Counted from the stretch's first letter, positions 28,286 to 38,817 are shown. The stretch is 64,000 nucleotides of DNA from Thermomicrobiales bacterium (GCA_019637585.1 JAHBVL010000002.1:434001-498000), one strand, 5' to 3'. Notes: generated by a model from the letters alone, not told the origin. Program-made: numbers and translations.

Positions 28286-28362
<77 letters not shown>

Positions 28363-28389
28363 CGCAGGCGAGTATAGCATCCGTTATCG

Positions 28390-30720
28390 TCAGGATCGCG
28401 GACCGCTGTCCATCATCATGCCCCGCTCCGCCAGGAGCTTCCGCAACGTCCTGGAAGCTCCATCAACAACCAGGGCCAGGGTTTGTGATCCGGCAAGCCG
28501 GGTCAGGCATGGTCCCGTTTCCGGATCGCTCAGAAGATCATTCAGCGTCTCTGGTTGATCGACCTGCAGAATCGTGGCATCGAAAAGGGCTCCGCTCCCC
28601 CAATCCTTGGTCCACCGGCGCACAAAAGCCGCCGCCTCGGGTGGCAGAGGGCCACCATGCAGTTGCTCGAGAATTGCGAGAACGGCTTCGGCGCCCAATC
28701 CTGATTTCGCGCTCCGGCGCAAACTGCTTTCCGTCATCCGGAGGGAGCTGGCGTCCGGGTCAACCAGTGGCGTGATGAGCCTGACGTCGTAGATGCTCGG
28801 TACTGACTGCAGAAATGTCAGCCGACCATCCCCGTCCACGTCGATCCGGCGGCGTGAACTCTCTTCAGCACCTTCGGTCAATGCCGGGAAACGGCCTGTG
28901 GAGATGAGCCGTTCGGAGAACTTGACGAGCGATTCCTCAGGCACCAGCGCGATCGTCGGCCCCAATCGCCCACCCAGGAGCGGAGTGAATTCTCTATCCG
29001 CATAGAGCGCATCCAGAGTCGCCTCGTCGGCGACCTGCAACAGGGGCGTTTTCGAGCGAACGGTGATCCTTTCGGTCTGGCTCCCCCACTCCTCCAACGT
29101 CCGCCGCACATTCTGCGGCAAGTCGACGTTGCTGACACTGGCAAGGAACGCAATGATCCCGGCAGTGTCGTATCCGGCCCGAAGGCCACGATTGAATGCC
29201 CGGCGCGTCAGCTCGTACTCGACCGCCTGATCCGTACGGATTCGGTCCGCCATCTGGTCGAGGGCGAAAAGAACGTCATCGCCCGTCGGCTGGAAGGCGA
29301 ATATCTGGAAGTTCGGTTGGATGACAACGTTCGATTCGGCCGGAATATCTGGTAGCGGTTCGTCACGCAGCAGTCTCAGCCCGTCATTGGTCAGGCGAAT
29401 CGCGAGCGCGCCGTTCTCCTGGCGCCCCAGATCGACGACGCCAAACGCCGGCAGAACGTCGATGGCGAGAACCCGGATGAATCCGGCCTCGACCCGCTCC
29501 CATCCTTGTCCTTCGTCCCGAATCCCCTCGAATGTCCAGCCGGCCTCGTTGATGCCATTGTACGGATTCGGCAAGTCTGTCGCGTCGGAACTGCCATAGT
29601 AGCCACCATAGCCATAGTTGTAACTTCCCATCTGTCTGGACAGGAGGAACTCGTACGACGCGGCGCCAACACGATCGATCAGATGGTCAACTGCCACCCA
29701 CTCGCCCATCGGCAACGAAGCGATCTCCTCCAGGACTCGGCGGCGCGCATCGACGGCAAAGTCTGGCGACACGCGAATCGACGCGCCGGGCGCCCGGATT
29801 GTCAAACCGGGAACCCGGAAAACCTCGCACCAACGCTGGGTCGTGCGGTATGCGGCGAAGAGCATCGATCGGCGTACACCTGGAGGAAGACGCAGAAAGT
29901 CCCCGGCGCGAGGATCGGCCAGCAACTCACCGGCCGTGGGCGCCAGGAGCTTCACCTCTTGCGCCAGCGCCCTGAGAAGAGAGAGCCATCCGGTGTCATC
30001 CTCACCCCGGGCCTCAGAGACATCCTCCTGTCGCGTCAATTCCTGATTGATGCGGAGCATGCTCCTCTTGTTGATCGAGCCTCGATTGGTGAGGACGATC
30101 TTCTCTCGCGCGGCGAGGCTCACAAAGAGATAGAGATCGCGCAACAGCGTTGACGGGTCCGAGGACCCGACATCGACAACGTTCCCCACCGTCTCGATCG
30201 TCAATTCGACGGGTGGCAGATGCTTCAGAATCTGCGGCGGTATGAAGAGAAGTTGGCCCGGGCTGAAGATCTCGACCGTGCCTCGACTCGACCGTGCCGG
30301 TCGCGATGTGAAGACCAGTCCGGCCATGCCCAGCCAGGCCACAACGTCCTCGAACTTCCGCGATTTGGGGTTCCGCGTTGAACCCCTGGCTGGCTGCGCG
30401 TAGGAGTAGTAGCCGCCGTGCACCGGTTTGGGCCGAGGATCAATCGCGCCGGCCCGTTCGAGCTTCCGGCGAATCACACCCGACGAGGCCGATCCGCCGG
30501 CCTGGATCAGACAGTCGAGGAGAGCCTGGGCTGGATCGGAGAGCTCATTCAGCGTATTGGTGATAAGACGAGGGTCGACGATCACCGGAGCAAGAGCCGC
30601 CACCATTCTGGCCTTCGTCTTCTCGGTGATCGGCAATGAGTGAAATCGGATCATCTGGGTGAGCGACGGGTTGTCGTAGGTGGTGAGGATATCCTTCACA
30701 GACCGGGGCATCGACATCAC
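28390..30720 (-). CDS. Helicase-associated (Helicase_C_3/XPB-Ssl2-like) domain protein
   Basis: The 776-residue protein has no Walker motifs. The segment around residue 485, [19 protein letters not shown], matches the helicase-associated XPB/Ssl2-like domain found beside XPB helicases in actinobacteria and Chloroflexota; winged-helix-like stretches precede it and one Tyr/Gly-rich patch ([16 protein letters not shown]) lies near residue 360. Its start overlaps the preceding gene by 4 bp, so it is the third gene of an XPB operon. A role in DNA repair or in remodelling stalled transcription complexes is inferred from the partner only. Confidence 0.75.
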   Translation of the reverse strand: MMSMPRSVKDILTTYDNPSLTQMIRFHSLPITEKTKARMVAALAPVIVDPRLITNTLNELSDPAQALLDCLIQAGGSASSGVIRRKLERAGAIDPRPKPVHGGYYSYAQPARGSTRNPKSRKFEDVVAWLGMAGLVFTSRPARSSRGTVEIFSPGQLLFIPPQILKHLPPVELTIETVGNVVDVGSSDPSTLLRDLYLFVSLAAREKIVLTNRGSINKRSMLRINQELTRQEDVSEARGEDDTGWLSLLRALAQEVKLLAPTAGELLADPRAGDFLRLPPGVRRSMLFAAYRTTQRWCEVFRVPGLTIRAPGASIRVSPDFAVDARRRVLEEIASLPMGEWVAVDHLIDRVGAASYEFLLSRQMGSYNYGYGGYYGSSDATDLPNPYNGINEAGWTFEGIRDEGQGWERVEAGFIRVLAIDVLPAFGVVDLGRQENGALAIRLTNDGLRLLRDEPLPDIPAESNVVIQPNFQIFAFQPTGDDVLFALDQMADRIRTDQAVEYELTRRAFNRGLRAGYDTAGIIAFLASVSNVDLPQNVRRTLEEWGSQTERITVRSKTPLLQVADEATLDALYADREFTPLLGGRLGPTIALVPEESLVKFSERLISTGRFPALTEGAEESSRRRIDVDGDGRLTFLQSVPSIYDVRLITPLVDPDASSLRMTESSLRRSAKSGLGAEAVLAILEQLHGGPLPPEAAAFVRRWTKDWGSGALFDATILQVDQPETLNDLLSDPETGPCLTRLAGSQTLALVVDGASRTLRKLLAERGMMMDSGPRS

Positions 30721-32921
30721 TCCGGGTCGATGACGCGGGGCGCGTGGCCCCGCTCGGTGAGCATGGTCACCACATCCGCGACGTGGACCGGGTCGAGGGC
30801 CAGGAGCCGGGGCGAGAACGCGTGTACGACACCCTCCGCAAGTCGTGTCGCCGCCAGCAATTCGGGCCCGATCACATCGTCGGCGAGCTCAATGAGCGCC
30901 AACTCGTCATAGAGCCGCACACCACCGTACCCTTCCCAATAGCGCTGGATGGCATGCGTCACCGGTTGGGACGGCGCTTGGCCCGTCAAATCGGCAATGA
31001 GATCAATGATCTGCGAACCGGTCATTCCGGTGTCGATCGCACCGTGGAGCGCCTTTGGCGTCATCTGATACCGCAATCCGTCGGGAGACGCGCCAACCAG
31101 CTCGGCGATCCTGGTCACCTGGCTATGCAGCGTCATATCGGTCGTTCCGGAAGGAATCAGAATCGTCAGATCGTCCTCAACCGCGATGCGCCCACTCCCT
31201 CGATGCACGCGATCAGCGATCTCACGACCCGAGAGGATTCCTGCCGGAGGAAGCGCCCTGACTTGTGTCGCTCCATCCTCTCCCTCAGCCAGGTCGATCA
31301 ACCCCAACCATCGCAGCGGACCCTGCATAGTCGCCGTCACGATCTCTTCGAAGATCAAACGCCAGTCGTTTTCATCAGTCACGGAGAGTCGCCGCGAACG
31401 ACCATTGGCGCCGACGTGGCTGATCTCGAGGTTGCGCTGCGCGGCCAGGCGCATGAGAAGCTGATCGTATCCCGGAAAGGCAGCATACGAGAGTTGCCAA
31501 ACGATGCGGGTCATCGCGTCGCAATTCTGCCAGCGATACGGCTCCAGTCTGCTGATCAGTTTCGCCACCAACCGTGCAATCGGATGCACGCCGAGATCGA
31601 AGGGATAGCTCCATGCCCGATCGTCCCGCTTCCACGCAATCCGCAGCTGCGTCCCCAACTCCGGTAGGTATCCAATCTCGATCTCGCCGGCGTTCATCAG
31701 CCAGGCATCGATGAGACGAGACGCGCGGTCGCCAGGTGCGAGCTCGAGAAATCTCCGCAGATGCTCACTGCGAAGAAATGTCTCCGGCCCCACTCGCAGG
31801 ATGTTGAGGCGCGACATCAACCGAGCAGCGAAATGAACATGGGCGCGGGAGGCTTGGGTTATCTCCTCCAGAGCGGCAAGGGATGCCTCCGCAAGGATTG
31901 GTTGGGCAACGATCCGGAAGGTTTGGTCGCTGACTTCCTCGCCCAGGGAGAGCCCAGTGGGTAGGGCGGGCGGGCGATCGCGCGGCATGACCTCGGCTTG
32001 TTCGATATCACCAGAGAGGACCGAGAGTGCAATGACCTGGAACAGCTCAACAATGCCCAGCGCCCCCGATTCCCGCCTTTCGGGAAGGACATCCCGACCG
32101 GAGATGGGCGCCCACAGATAATCAATGGCTGGCAATCTGGCCGAGACTGCGAGCGGTACGACGTAGCCCGGCCAGCTTTCATCGTACGCGTGGTCAACAA
32201 GCGCGAGTCCTGCGCCGACCACCCCGTCGATCGCAATCCTGTCAGGTCCTCCCATTGCCTCGTATGCCTGGACGACAGATGCTCGTTCCGCCACGTGCTG
32301 AAAGCCCGTGAGGTCGATGGCATCGGCTGTCAGCCGTTCTGCCGCGGACATTTCGGCGATGGCCGAATCGAGTCGTGCCTCATCGGCGAACACGGCAACG
32401 ACGCTGGACAGCACATCCGACTTCTTCGAACCGGAAGCGCGAAATCCGAAACGCCGCGCGAGGGCCCTGAGCTCATCGGTCGTAGAGCCGGAGAGAAATT
32501 CAGCGATTTCGGCCATCAGAAGGGCCGGACGGTCCGCGCCCCATCCACGATCGGCGTTCCTTGCTGGTTGTGGGAAGTCGTCTGCAAGCAGGTAATCCGC
32601 GTTCCCCTGGGCAAAGAAGACCGACGGAGACCGGAGCCAGTGCAGCAGCAATGCCCCAACATGGCAACAATACCCCGTGCCATGCCGGGTGCAGTTGGGG
32701 CTCATCTTCCGGGCCCGGGCGGTGATCGAGACCTTGTCGGCTCTTCTCCAAACACCTCGTACGGTGCCGGTCAACGCGTCTGTCTGCAAAGTGGCCAGGA
32801 GCACGTGACCGCCGCGCTCCATGGCATCGGCTCGGGCAAAGGTGGCTGGACCGCAGAGTCTGCGCAGCACATCCTCGTCGATATCTACCGGAAAGTAGTC
32901 GGCCAGTTGGACGTTGAGCAC
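30717..32921 (-). CDS. Helicase-associated protein with degenerate SWIM-like zinc finger
   Basis: The 734-residue protein lies between the XPB helicase (5-bp gap) and another helicase-associated protein (4-bp overlap). Residues 55-95 resemble a SWIM domain (VRGVWRRADKVSITARA, then NCTRHGTGYCCHVGALLLHW), keeping the CxH half but with Asn where the first Cys of CxC is expected. The C-terminal half (DDLTILIPSGTTDMTLHSQV; DGLRYQMTPKALHGAI) matches the Helicase_C_3 helicase-associated theme. No ATPase motifs occur. It is probably a partner subunit of the XPB helicase; the assignment is by family resemblance and context. Confidence 0.68.
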   Translation of the reverse strand: MLNVQLADYFPVDIDEDVLRRLCGPATFARADAMERGGHVLLATLQTDALTGTVRGVWRRADKVSITARARKMSPNCTRHGTGYCCHVGALLLHWLRSPSVFFAQGNADYLLADDFPQPARNADRGWGADRPALLMAEIAEFLSGSTTDELRALARRFGFRASGSKKSDVLSSVVAVFADEARLDSAIAEMSAAERLTADAIDLTGFQHVAERASVVQAYEAMGGPDRIAIDGVVGAGLALVDHAYDESWPGYVVPLAVSARLPAIDYLWAPISGRDVLPERRESGALGIVELFQVIALSVLSGDIEQAEVMPRDRPPALPTGLSLGEEVSDQTFRIVAQPILAEASLAALEEITQASRAHVHFAARLMSRLNILRVGPETFLRSEHLRRFLELAPGDRASRLIDAWLMNAGEIEIGYLPELGTQLRIAWKRDDRAWSYPFDLGVHPIARLVAKLISRLEPYRWQNCDAMTRIVWQLSYAAFPGYDQLLMRLAAQRNLEISHVGANGRSRRLSVTDENDWRLIFEEIVTATMQGPLRWLGLIDLAEGEDGATQVRALPPAGILSGREIADRVHRGSGRIAVEDDLTILIPSGTTDMTLHSQVTRIAELVGASPDGLRYQMTPKALHGAIDTGMTGSQIIDLIADLTGQAPSQPVTHAIQRYWEGYGGVRLYDELALIELADDVIGPELLAATRLAEGVVHAFSPRLLALDPVHVADVVTMLTERGHAPRVIDPE

Positions 32922-32926
32922 GCTGG

Positions 32927-34666
32927 CTATCCTGTCCGAATCGCAGATACGGACACGCCATTGGCGGGACCATTCGGCGTGGCGGCGTTCTCGAGTTCGT
33001 CCTCATAGAGAATCTCGTATCGATAGCCTTGTTCGGTCAGGAATTTCTGGCGATTCGCGGCGAATTCCTGATCACGCGTTTCTCTGGTAACGAGCGAGTA
33101 GAAATGCGCCAGCTGCCCATCGCCCTTTGGCCGCAGGATACGTCCCAGTCGCTGTGCTTCTTCCTGGCGCGAACCGAACGTCCCCGAAATCTGAATGGCA
33201 ACGCTGGCATCGGGCAGATCGATCGAGAAATTCGCGACCTTCGATACGACCAGGAGGGACTGCTCCCCACGGCGGAAAGCGTCGAACAGCATCTCGCGCT
33301 CGCGTGTTGACGTCTTGCCGGTGATCAGCGGCGCGCCGTAACGGTCTGCGACCTTCTGCAATTGATCGAGATACATGCCGATGATCAACACCAACTCGCC
33401 CTTGTGCCGCGCGACGAGCTGATCGAGCAGATCGAACTTCCGCGGGTTTTCCGCCGAGATCCGGTACTTCTCACGTTCCTCGGCCACCGCGTATTCGAGA
33501 CGCAGCTGGTCGGGGAGTTTGACGCGGATCTCGTGACACTCCGCCGTGGCGATCCATCCCTGCCGTTCAAGATCCTTCCATGGCACATCGAATCGCTTGG
33601 GACCAATGAGCGAAAAGACATCGGTTTCCCGTTCATCCTCCCGGATCAGGGTGGCGGTAAGTCCCAGGCGGCGACGCGCCTGGATTTCCGCGGTGATGCG
33701 GAAAACCGGCGCGGGAAGGAGGTGCACCTCATCGTAGACGATCAGCCCCCAATCGGCCCGGTTGAAGAGATCGAAATGTGGGTACTCGTCACTCTTCCGG
33801 GGTCGATAGGTGAGCACCTGATAGGTCGTCACGGTGATCGGCTTGATTTCCTTGACCTCACCGGTGTACTCGCCGATCGCCTCGGCAGGCACGGTCGTCT
33901 TATCAATGATCTCGCGTATCCACTGGCGGGCGGCGACGATAGAGGGAGTCAGGATAAGTGTCTCACTCTGGATTTCGCTCAGAACCCCCAGACCGACGAC
34001 CGTTTTCCCCGCTCCGCAAGGCATGACAATGACGCCGCTGCCTCCCCGGCTGGAGCCGGCGGCGTGAAATATCTCCACGGCCTGCAGCTGGTACTCGCGG
34101 AGAATGAACTCGTCGCCACCAAGGGCAGTTTGCCGGAGTGCGACCTCAAGTGGAGCGCCCGGAGCATACCCGGCCAGATCCTCCGCCGGATACCCAAACT
34201 GGACCAGCGCCTGCTTGACATGCCCTCGCCGTGCGGCATCGACCACGAGACCACCGTTGATGTGCGGCGCGACGATATACGGCTTCAGATGGCGGTGGTG
34301 CTGGATCTCTTTGATCAACGCAGGGTCTTCGGAAACGAGCAGCAACTGCTCGTCCTCCCTGACTAGCTTGACGCGACCGTAACGGGAGATGTAGTCGATG
34401 ATATCGGTTCGGACATTGCCGGGGAGGTCGTATCTGCCAAGCCTGTCCAGGGCATCAAGGATGAAGTCCGATCCATGTCCCGCCGATGCGGCATTCCAGA
34501 GCGAAAGGGGTGTGATCCGGTAGGTGTGGATATGCTCGGGACTCTTCTCCAGCTCGGCAAACCGGGCAAGCGCATCCCGGGCCTCGTCGTAACGAGGATT
34601 GCTGACTTCGACGAGAATCGACTTGTCGCTCTGAACGATGAGCGGGTTCGCGGGATCGTAGCTCAT
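32927..34666 (-). CDS. XPB/Rad25 family superfamily 2 DNA helicase
   Basis: The 579-residue SF2 helicase has an N-terminal damage-recognition-like region (EHIHTYRITPLSLWNAASAG), then the Q-like motif LREYQLQAVEIF, Walker A MPCGAGKTVVGLG, motif Ia LTPSIVAARQW, the DEVH box YDEVHLLPAPVFR, motif III GLTATLIREDE, and RecA2 motifs VVSKVANFSIDLPDASVAIQ and RQEEAQRLGRILRPKG. Bacterial XPB translocates 3'-5' and is implicated in repair and transcription-linked processes. A longer start (TTG 34723) is possible; ATG 34666 begins the conserved part but lacks a clear ribosome site. It is the first gene of a three-gene operon. Confidence 0.9.
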   Translation of the reverse strand: MSYDPANPLIVQSDKSILVEVSNPRYDEARDALARFAELEKSPEHIHTYRITPLSLWNAASAGHGSDFILDALDRLGRYDLPGNVRTDIIDYISRYGRVKLVREDEQLLLVSEDPALIKEIQHHRHLKPYIVAPHINGGLVVDAARRGHVKQALVQFGYPAEDLAGYAPGAPLEVALRQTALGGDEFILREYQLQAVEIFHAAGSSRGGSGVIVMPCGAGKTVVGLGVLSEIQSETLILTPSIVAARQWIREIIDKTTVPAEAIGEYTGEVKEIKPITVTTYQVLTYRPRKSDEYPHFDLFNRADWGLIVYDEVHLLPAPVFRITAEIQARRRLGLTATLIREDERETDVFSLIGPKRFDVPWKDLERQGWIATAECHEIRVKLPDQLRLEYAVAEEREKYRISAENPRKFDLLDQLVARHKGELVLIIGMYLDQLQKVADRYGAPLITGKTSTREREMLFDAFRRGEQSLLVVSKVANFSIDLPDASVAIQISGTFGSRQEEAQRLGRILRPKGDGQLAHFYSLVTRETRDQEFAANRQKFLTEQGYRYEILYEDELENAATPNGPANGVSVSAIRTG

Positions 34667-34817
34667 AGTATGAAAGTGCAGCCATCTCGGATTGCGGGAG
34701 CCGGTGCCGCCACTCTGAGCCAATCATGAACGGGTGATGAGCGAAACGTCAAATGCGTCGGAGATCCCGGTCCGGTTTGCACTATCAAAACAGCATCGTG
34801 AACTGAAATGGCACGAC

Positions 34818-34845
34818 AAAGGGGCGGCCATGTGGCCACCCCTTT
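34818..34845 (-). terminator. Terminator after rplL
   Basis: AAAGGGG-CGGCC and GGCC-A-CCCCTTT form a long stem. On the minus strand it is followed by TTTGTCG. It lies 21 bp beyond the rplL stop and ends the ribosomal protein operon. Confidence 0.8.
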
Positions 34846-34866
34846 GAATCTCGCTGTTGAGGATGA

Positions 34867-35250
34867 CTACTTGACGTCGGCCTTCGCGCCAGCCTCTTCG
34901 AGCTTGGCTTTGGCGGCCTGGGCCTCATCCTTGGAGACGGCTTCCTTGACGGCCTTCGGCGCGGCCTCGACGAGATCCTTGGCCTCCTTGAGACCGAGGC
35001 TGGTCAGCTCGCGGACGGCCTTGATGACCTGAATCTTGTTCGCCCCGGCATCGACGAGGACGACGTCGAACTCGGTCTGCTCTTCGGCAGCCGCCGCAGC
35101 ATCGCCGCCACCACCGCCAGCGGCGGGTGCAACGCCAACCGCAACCGGCGCAGCAGCTGAAACACCCCAGCGCTCCTCGAGCGCCTTCACCAGCTCATTG
35201 ATCTCGAGGACAGTCATGCCCTCAAGCTGCTCGATCAACTTCTCGCTCAT
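34867..35250 (-). CDS. rplL: Ribosomal protein L7/L12
   Basis: The 127-residue stalk protein has an N-terminal dimerisation helix ([20 protein letters not shown]), an Ala/Gly hinge, and the C-terminal factor-binding domain [20 protein letters not shown] with [21 protein letters not shown]. It recruits translation GTPases. It is the last gene of the operon, 45 bp after rplJ, and is not followed by rpoB as is usual. Confidence 0.97.
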   Translation of the reverse strand: MSEKLIEQLEGMTVLEINELVKALEERWGVSAAAPVAVGVAPAAGGGGGDAAAAAEEQTEFDVVLVDAGANKIQVIKAVRELTSLGLKEAKDLVEAAPKAVKEAVSKDEAQAAKAKLEEAGAKADVK

Positions 35251-35295
35251 TGGATACTCCCTTGAATTTCAGAAAAACAAACAGACCATCGACTG

Positions 35296-35826
35296 CTAAT
35301 CGGCGGCCACGCCACCGAGCTGCTCCGCACGCGCGTTGAGCACGTATGCAACCGACCGGCTCGGACCATTGAGCACCGAGACCAGATTGCGCTGCGGCGC
35401 CTTGAGCATTCCCAGCAACTGCGCCTGAAGCGTTTCCTTGCTCGCCAGCGATGCGATTCCTTCCACCTGTGTGGCGTTGATGAATCGCTTGTCGAGCACG
35501 CCCCCCTTGATCGTCAGGATGCGCGACGTTCGAACGAAATCATTCATCGCCTTGGCAAAACCAACGATATCGCCGTTGGCAAAGCCAATGGCCAGCGGAC
35601 CTTCCAGTGCCGGCTCCAGCCCTTCGATCCCGGCCCGTTCAGCCGCGATGCGCGTCAGAGTGTTCTTCGCGATGCGAAACTCGCCGTCGAATGGGCGAAG
35701 CGACGCTCGCAATCCCTGCAGATCGGTGACATTCAAACCACGATAGTCGGTCAGCACCACCAGATTCGCGTTGCCCAGCTGTTCTGTAAGCTCGTCGATT
35801 GTTTTCGCCTTTAATGCTGTCGGCAT
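35296..35826 (-). CDS. rplJ: Ribosomal protein L10
   Basis: The 176-residue protein carries the L10 pattern (LVVLTDYRGLNVTDLQGLRASL, EFRIAKNTLTRIAAE, GPLAIGFANGD) and a C-terminal helix that anchors L7/L12 dimers. A structured leader lies upstream (35893-36030), as expected for L10-L12 autoregulation. Confidence 0.97.
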   Translation of the reverse strand: MPTALKAKTIDELTEQLGNANLVVLTDYRGLNVTDLQGLRASLRPFDGEFRIAKNTLTRIAAERAGIEGLEPALEGPLAIGFANGDIVGFAKAMNDFVRTSRILTIKGGVLDKRFINATQVEGIASLASKETLQAQLLGMLKAPQRNLVSVLNGPSRSVAYVLNARAEQLGGVAAD

Positions 35827-35892
35827 TCCTCTCTCACCTCCCTTCGATGCCTGTTACGAACGAATAGGTCGACACTTCTCACTCATTGCACG

Positions 35893-36030
35893 AAAACGCC
35901 CTGGGTCGACATCGACCCAGGGCATGCGCCAGACGTGCACCGTCTGTTCTTCTCGCAGAACTGGGCCTCGGTCGGACATTAAGCGCTCTGTCGAACGCAC
36001 CGGCTGTCTTCGGCCTCGAATGATTCGATT
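35893..36030 (-). promoter_or_regulatory. L10 leader with attenuator hairpin
   Basis: The gap between rplA and rplJ reads, on the minus strand, GAGGCCGAAGACAGCCGGTG, which is characteristic of L10 leaders. It ends with a perfect 12-bp hairpin (35898-35923, GCCCTGGGTCGA and its complement) followed by GTTTTCG. Known L10 leaders bind L10(L12)4 and control readthrough into rplJL; the hairpin fits the attenuator. Confidence 0.75.
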
Positions 36031-36062
36031 GTGGTTCCCGGTCACGCGTGACCGGATGGCAA

Positions 36063-36788
36063 CTAGCTCGCCGCCTCCGACGCCGACGCCAGAGCTTCGG
36101 CAACATTGACGCGGATGCCGGGGGCCATCGTACTCGTGATGGCCAGATTCTTCAAATAGATGCCCTTGACGCCGCTCGGTTTGGCCCGGTTGAGCGCATC
36201 GACAAAGGTCAGGAAATTCTCGAGAATCTGCTCAGCGGAAAAGCTCTTCCGACCGATGACGGTATGGACGATGCCCAGGCGATCGTTGCGGAATTCGACG
36301 CGACCACCTTTGAGATCCTTGATCACTCCCGGCAGGTCCTCGACATTCCGCACAACCGTGCCAGACCGAGGGTTGGGCATGAGACCGCGGCGTCCGAGCA
36401 CACGTCCCAAACCGCCGACCTTGCCCATCATCTCGGCGGTGGCGATAGCGGCGTCGAAATCGACCCAGCCGTCGTTGATCTGCTTGATCAGGTCATCCGA
36501 GCCGACGAAATCCGCGCCGGCTTCCCGGGCGGCGCGCTCCGCTTCGCCCTCGGCGAACACGAGCACACGAACCGACTTGCCGGTGCCATGCGGCAGCGCC
36601 ACGGTGGTCCGCACCGCCTGATCGGCCTGGCGAGGGTCAATACCCAGTCTCGCATGCACTTCGATGGCTTCATCGAAGTTGGCGTACATGACTTCCTTGA
36701 GGAGATTGACGGCGTCACTGGGGGAATAGAGCGTATCCCGGTCGACTCTGGCTCGAGAGGCAGCCTGTTTCTTCGGCATCTTCGCCAT
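36063..36788 (-). CDS. rplA: Ribosomal protein L1
   Basis: The 241-residue protein shows L1 features: FDEAIEVHARLGIDPRQADQ near the N-terminus, TVALPHGTGKSVRVLVFAEG, the central LGRVLGRRGLMPNPRSGTV, and a final GVKGIYLKNLAITSTMAPGI. L1 forms the L1 stalk and in many bacteria represses its own rplKA mRNA. It lies downstream of rplK. Confidence 0.97.
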   Translation of the reverse strand: MAKMPKKQAASRARVDRDTLYSPSDAVNLLKEVMYANFDEAIEVHARLGIDPRQADQAVRTTVALPHGTGKSVRVLVFAEGEAERAAREAGADFVGSDDLIKQINDGWVDFDAAIATAEMMGKVGGLGRVLGRRGLMPNPRSGTVVRNVEDLPGVIKDLKGGRVEFRNDRLGIVHTVIGRKSFSAEQILENFLTFVDALNRAKPSGVKGIYLKNLAITSTMAPGIRVNVAEALASASEAAS

Positions 36789-36845
36789 GTGTGAACTCCC
36801 TGTGGTGCGAACGGGGACTGGAATCCCCTCCCACGACTACGTCGC

Positions 36846-37271
36846 CTAGCTGGCGATCTCGATTCCCATCGAACGAGCGGTGCCTTCGATCTGGCGCATG
36901 GCGCCTTCGACATCGATCGCGTTCAGGTCCTTCATTTTCAGCTCGGCGATCTCCCGCACCTGATCGGTCGTGACCTTGCCGACCTTGACCGCGGGAGCCC
37001 TGTCCGAGCCCTTGTCGATGCCAGCGGCACGCCGGAGCAGGTCCGAGGCGGGAGGCGTCTTGGTGACAAAGGTGAACGAGCGATCCTCATAGACGGTGAT
37101 CACGACCGGGATGGTCTGACCCGCCTGCGCAGCGGTGCGCTCGTTGTACTCCTTGACGAAGTTCATAATGGCCACGCCATGCTGACCGAGGGCGGGACCC
37201 ACCGGAGGCGCTGGCGTTGCTTTGCCTGCTTCGATCTGCAGCTTGATGTACGCACGAACTCTCTTAGCCAA
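36846..37271 (-). CDS. rplK: Ribosomal protein L11
   Basis: The 141-residue protein has the L11 proline-rich N-terminal motif ([20 protein letters not shown] followed by [11 protein letters not shown]) and the rRNA-binding C-terminal domain ([12 protein letters not shown]). It stands between nusG and rplA in conventional order. Confidence 0.97.
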   Translation of the reverse strand: MAKRVRAYIKLQIEAGKATPAPPVGPALGQHGVAIMNFVKEYNERTAAQAGQTIPVVITVYEDRSFTFVTKTPPASDLLRRAAGIDKGSDRAPAVKVGKVTTDQVREIAELKMKDLNAIDVEGAMRQIEGTARSMGIEIAS

Positions 37272-37324
37272 CGACTCTATCCTCCCAAGAAGCGACGGTT
37301 CGACAGCTCGTCGCCATCTCCACG

Positions 37325-37942
37325 CTACGCTTCGCGCTCTGCCTGTAGAAAATCGAGTTCCACCGGTGTCTCGCGTCCAAAGAAGGAAACGAGCACGCGA
37401 ATTTTGCCTTTTTCCTGATTGATTTCGTCGATTTCGCCCCGGAAGTCCGCAAACGGTCCCTCGACGATCCGCACCGTGTCGCCCAGCTGGAAGGAGATCT
37501 TGACCTTCGGAGCCTCGGCCGTCATGCCCGTCATGATCGACTGCACTTCGGCTTCGGAGAGCGCCACTGGTTCATTGTTGATCCCGACGAATCCAGTCAC
37601 GCTTGGCGTATTGCGCAGCGTGTACCAGGTTTCATCATCACGAATCATGCGGACGAGCACATAGCCCGGAAAGACTTTGCGCTGCACCGTATGTCGCTGG
37701 CTGTTGCGAATCTCGATTTCGTCCTGGGTGGGTACAACGACCTCGAAGACGCGATCGTGCAGGTCGAGTGCGTCGACCCGGCTCTCGATCGTCTTCTTCA
37801 CCTTGTTCTCGTACCCGGAATAGGTATGGAGGACGAACCACTCACCTTTTTCGGTCTGCGTCGTCTCGCCTGTCTCTTCGGCTCGCTTCAGGGCGAGTTT
37901 TTCCCTCAGGGAAAGGCGGCTCTTCGTTGCTGTTTCACTCAT
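37325..37942 (-). CDS. nusG: Transcription termination/antitermination factor NusG
   Basis: The 205-residue protein has a polar N-terminal extension of about 33 residues, then the NGN domain ([39 protein letters not shown]) and a C-terminal KOW domain ([20 protein letters not shown]). It binds RNA polymerase and links it to Rho or the ribosome. It is preceded by secE, the standard pair. Confidence 0.96.
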   Translation of the reverse strand: MSETATKSRLSLREKLALKRAEETGETTQTEKGEWFVLHTYSGYENKVKKTIESRVDALDLHDRVFEVVVPTQDEIEIRNSQRHTVQRKVFPGYVLVRMIRDDETWYTLRNTPSVTGFVGINNEPVALSEAEVQSIMTGMTAEAPKVKISFQLGDTVRIVEGPFADFRGEIDEINQEKGKIRVLVSFFGRETPVELDFLQAEREA

Positions 37943-37978
37943 ACCAATGCAACCCTTAATGCAACCGGAACTGCTGCC

Positions 37979-38362
37979 CTAGAAGATCTCGAAGAGCCTG
38001 AGCAGAAGGTAGTCGATACCACCGAGCAACAGACCGAGCACCACCGACATGGCGATCACGAGCGCCGTCAGGTTTCTCGTCGTCTCGGAGTCCGGCCAGG
38101 TGACCTTCTTGATCTCGGAAACCGTATTCTGGAATGCCTTGCGCAGGCTCTCCCAGCGGGTCCGAAACCTGCTGACCTGTTGGGTCTGCTGGCTGGTCGT
38201 CTGCTTTGCCGCCGAGGTTTTGCTACTGGCAACCGCCTGCTTTTTCGGCTCTGCAACCTGCGCAGCCGGTTCGACAGCCGCAGTTGCCGCTGCATCGCCT
38301 GCAGGGGCTGTCTGCGTACCGCGTCTCCGCTGTTTTGTTGCTGATCTCCGCTGAGCAGCCAT
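37979..38362 (-). CDS. secE: Preprotein translocase subunit SecE
   Basis: The 127-residue protein has an Ala/Gln-rich variable N-terminus of about 75 residues. The conserved SecE amphipathic motif (FQNTVSEIKKVTWPDSETT) and one membrane helix (LVIAMSVVLGLLLGGIDYLLL) follow. It is the essential small subunit of the SecYEG channel. The position before nusG is conserved. Confidence 0.93.
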   Translation of the reverse strand: MAAQRRSATKQRRRGTQTAPAGDAAATAAVEPAAQVAEPKKQAVASSKTSAAKQTTSQQTQQVSRFRTRWESLRKAFQNTVSEIKKVTWPDSETTRNLTALVIAMSVVLGLLLGGIDYLLLRLFEIF

Positions 38363-38439
38363 ACATCGTACTCGCTTTGATATCTGATCCGATCGTCAGA
38401 TCAGCTGTGTGGTTTGCCTGGTGCTTCCGGCACACCAAC

Positions 38440-38466
38440 GGGGCGGTCTTTGTAAGACGCCGCCCC
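38440..38466 (-). terminator. Hairpin between tRNA-Trp and secE
   Basis: GGGGCGG-TCTT pairs with AAGA-CG-CCGCCCC. It lies 22 bp beyond the tRNA 3' end, with no clear T run (GTTGG on the minus strand). It may be a partial terminator or a processing signal. Confidence 0.4.
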
Positions 38467-38487
38467 TTCCGGTGCGCTTTCGCTGTC

Positions 38488-38563
<76 letters not shown>

Positions 38564-38591
38564 AAGAGCTTCCCCTCTCGGGAAAGCGCCC

Positions 38592-38762
38592 CTACCGGGT
38601 TTCCCGATGCAACTGGTGACTCCGGCAACGGGGGCAGAACTTTTTCAACTCGATCCGGCCGGGATCATTCCGCCGGTTCTTCTCGCTGGTGTAATTCCGC
38701 TCTCGACAGACGGTGCACTCCAGGGTGATCGTATGTCGGTCGGCTTTACCCTTCTTTGCCAT
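38592..38762 (-). CDS. rpmG: Ribosomal protein L33
   Basis: This 56-residue frame reads [19 protein letters not shown] and later [25 protein letters not shown]. The two CxxC pairs make it a zinc-binding L33. It lies between tuf and tRNA-Trp, the usual place. Confidence 0.93.
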   Translation of the reverse strand: MAKKGKADRHTITLECTVCRERNYTSEKNRRNDPGRIELKKFCPRCRSHQLHRETR

Positions 38763-38817
38763 TGTACATCATCCTTTGCGCCATTCCGGCTGATTCCGCA
38801 GCCTCAGCGCTGGACTG

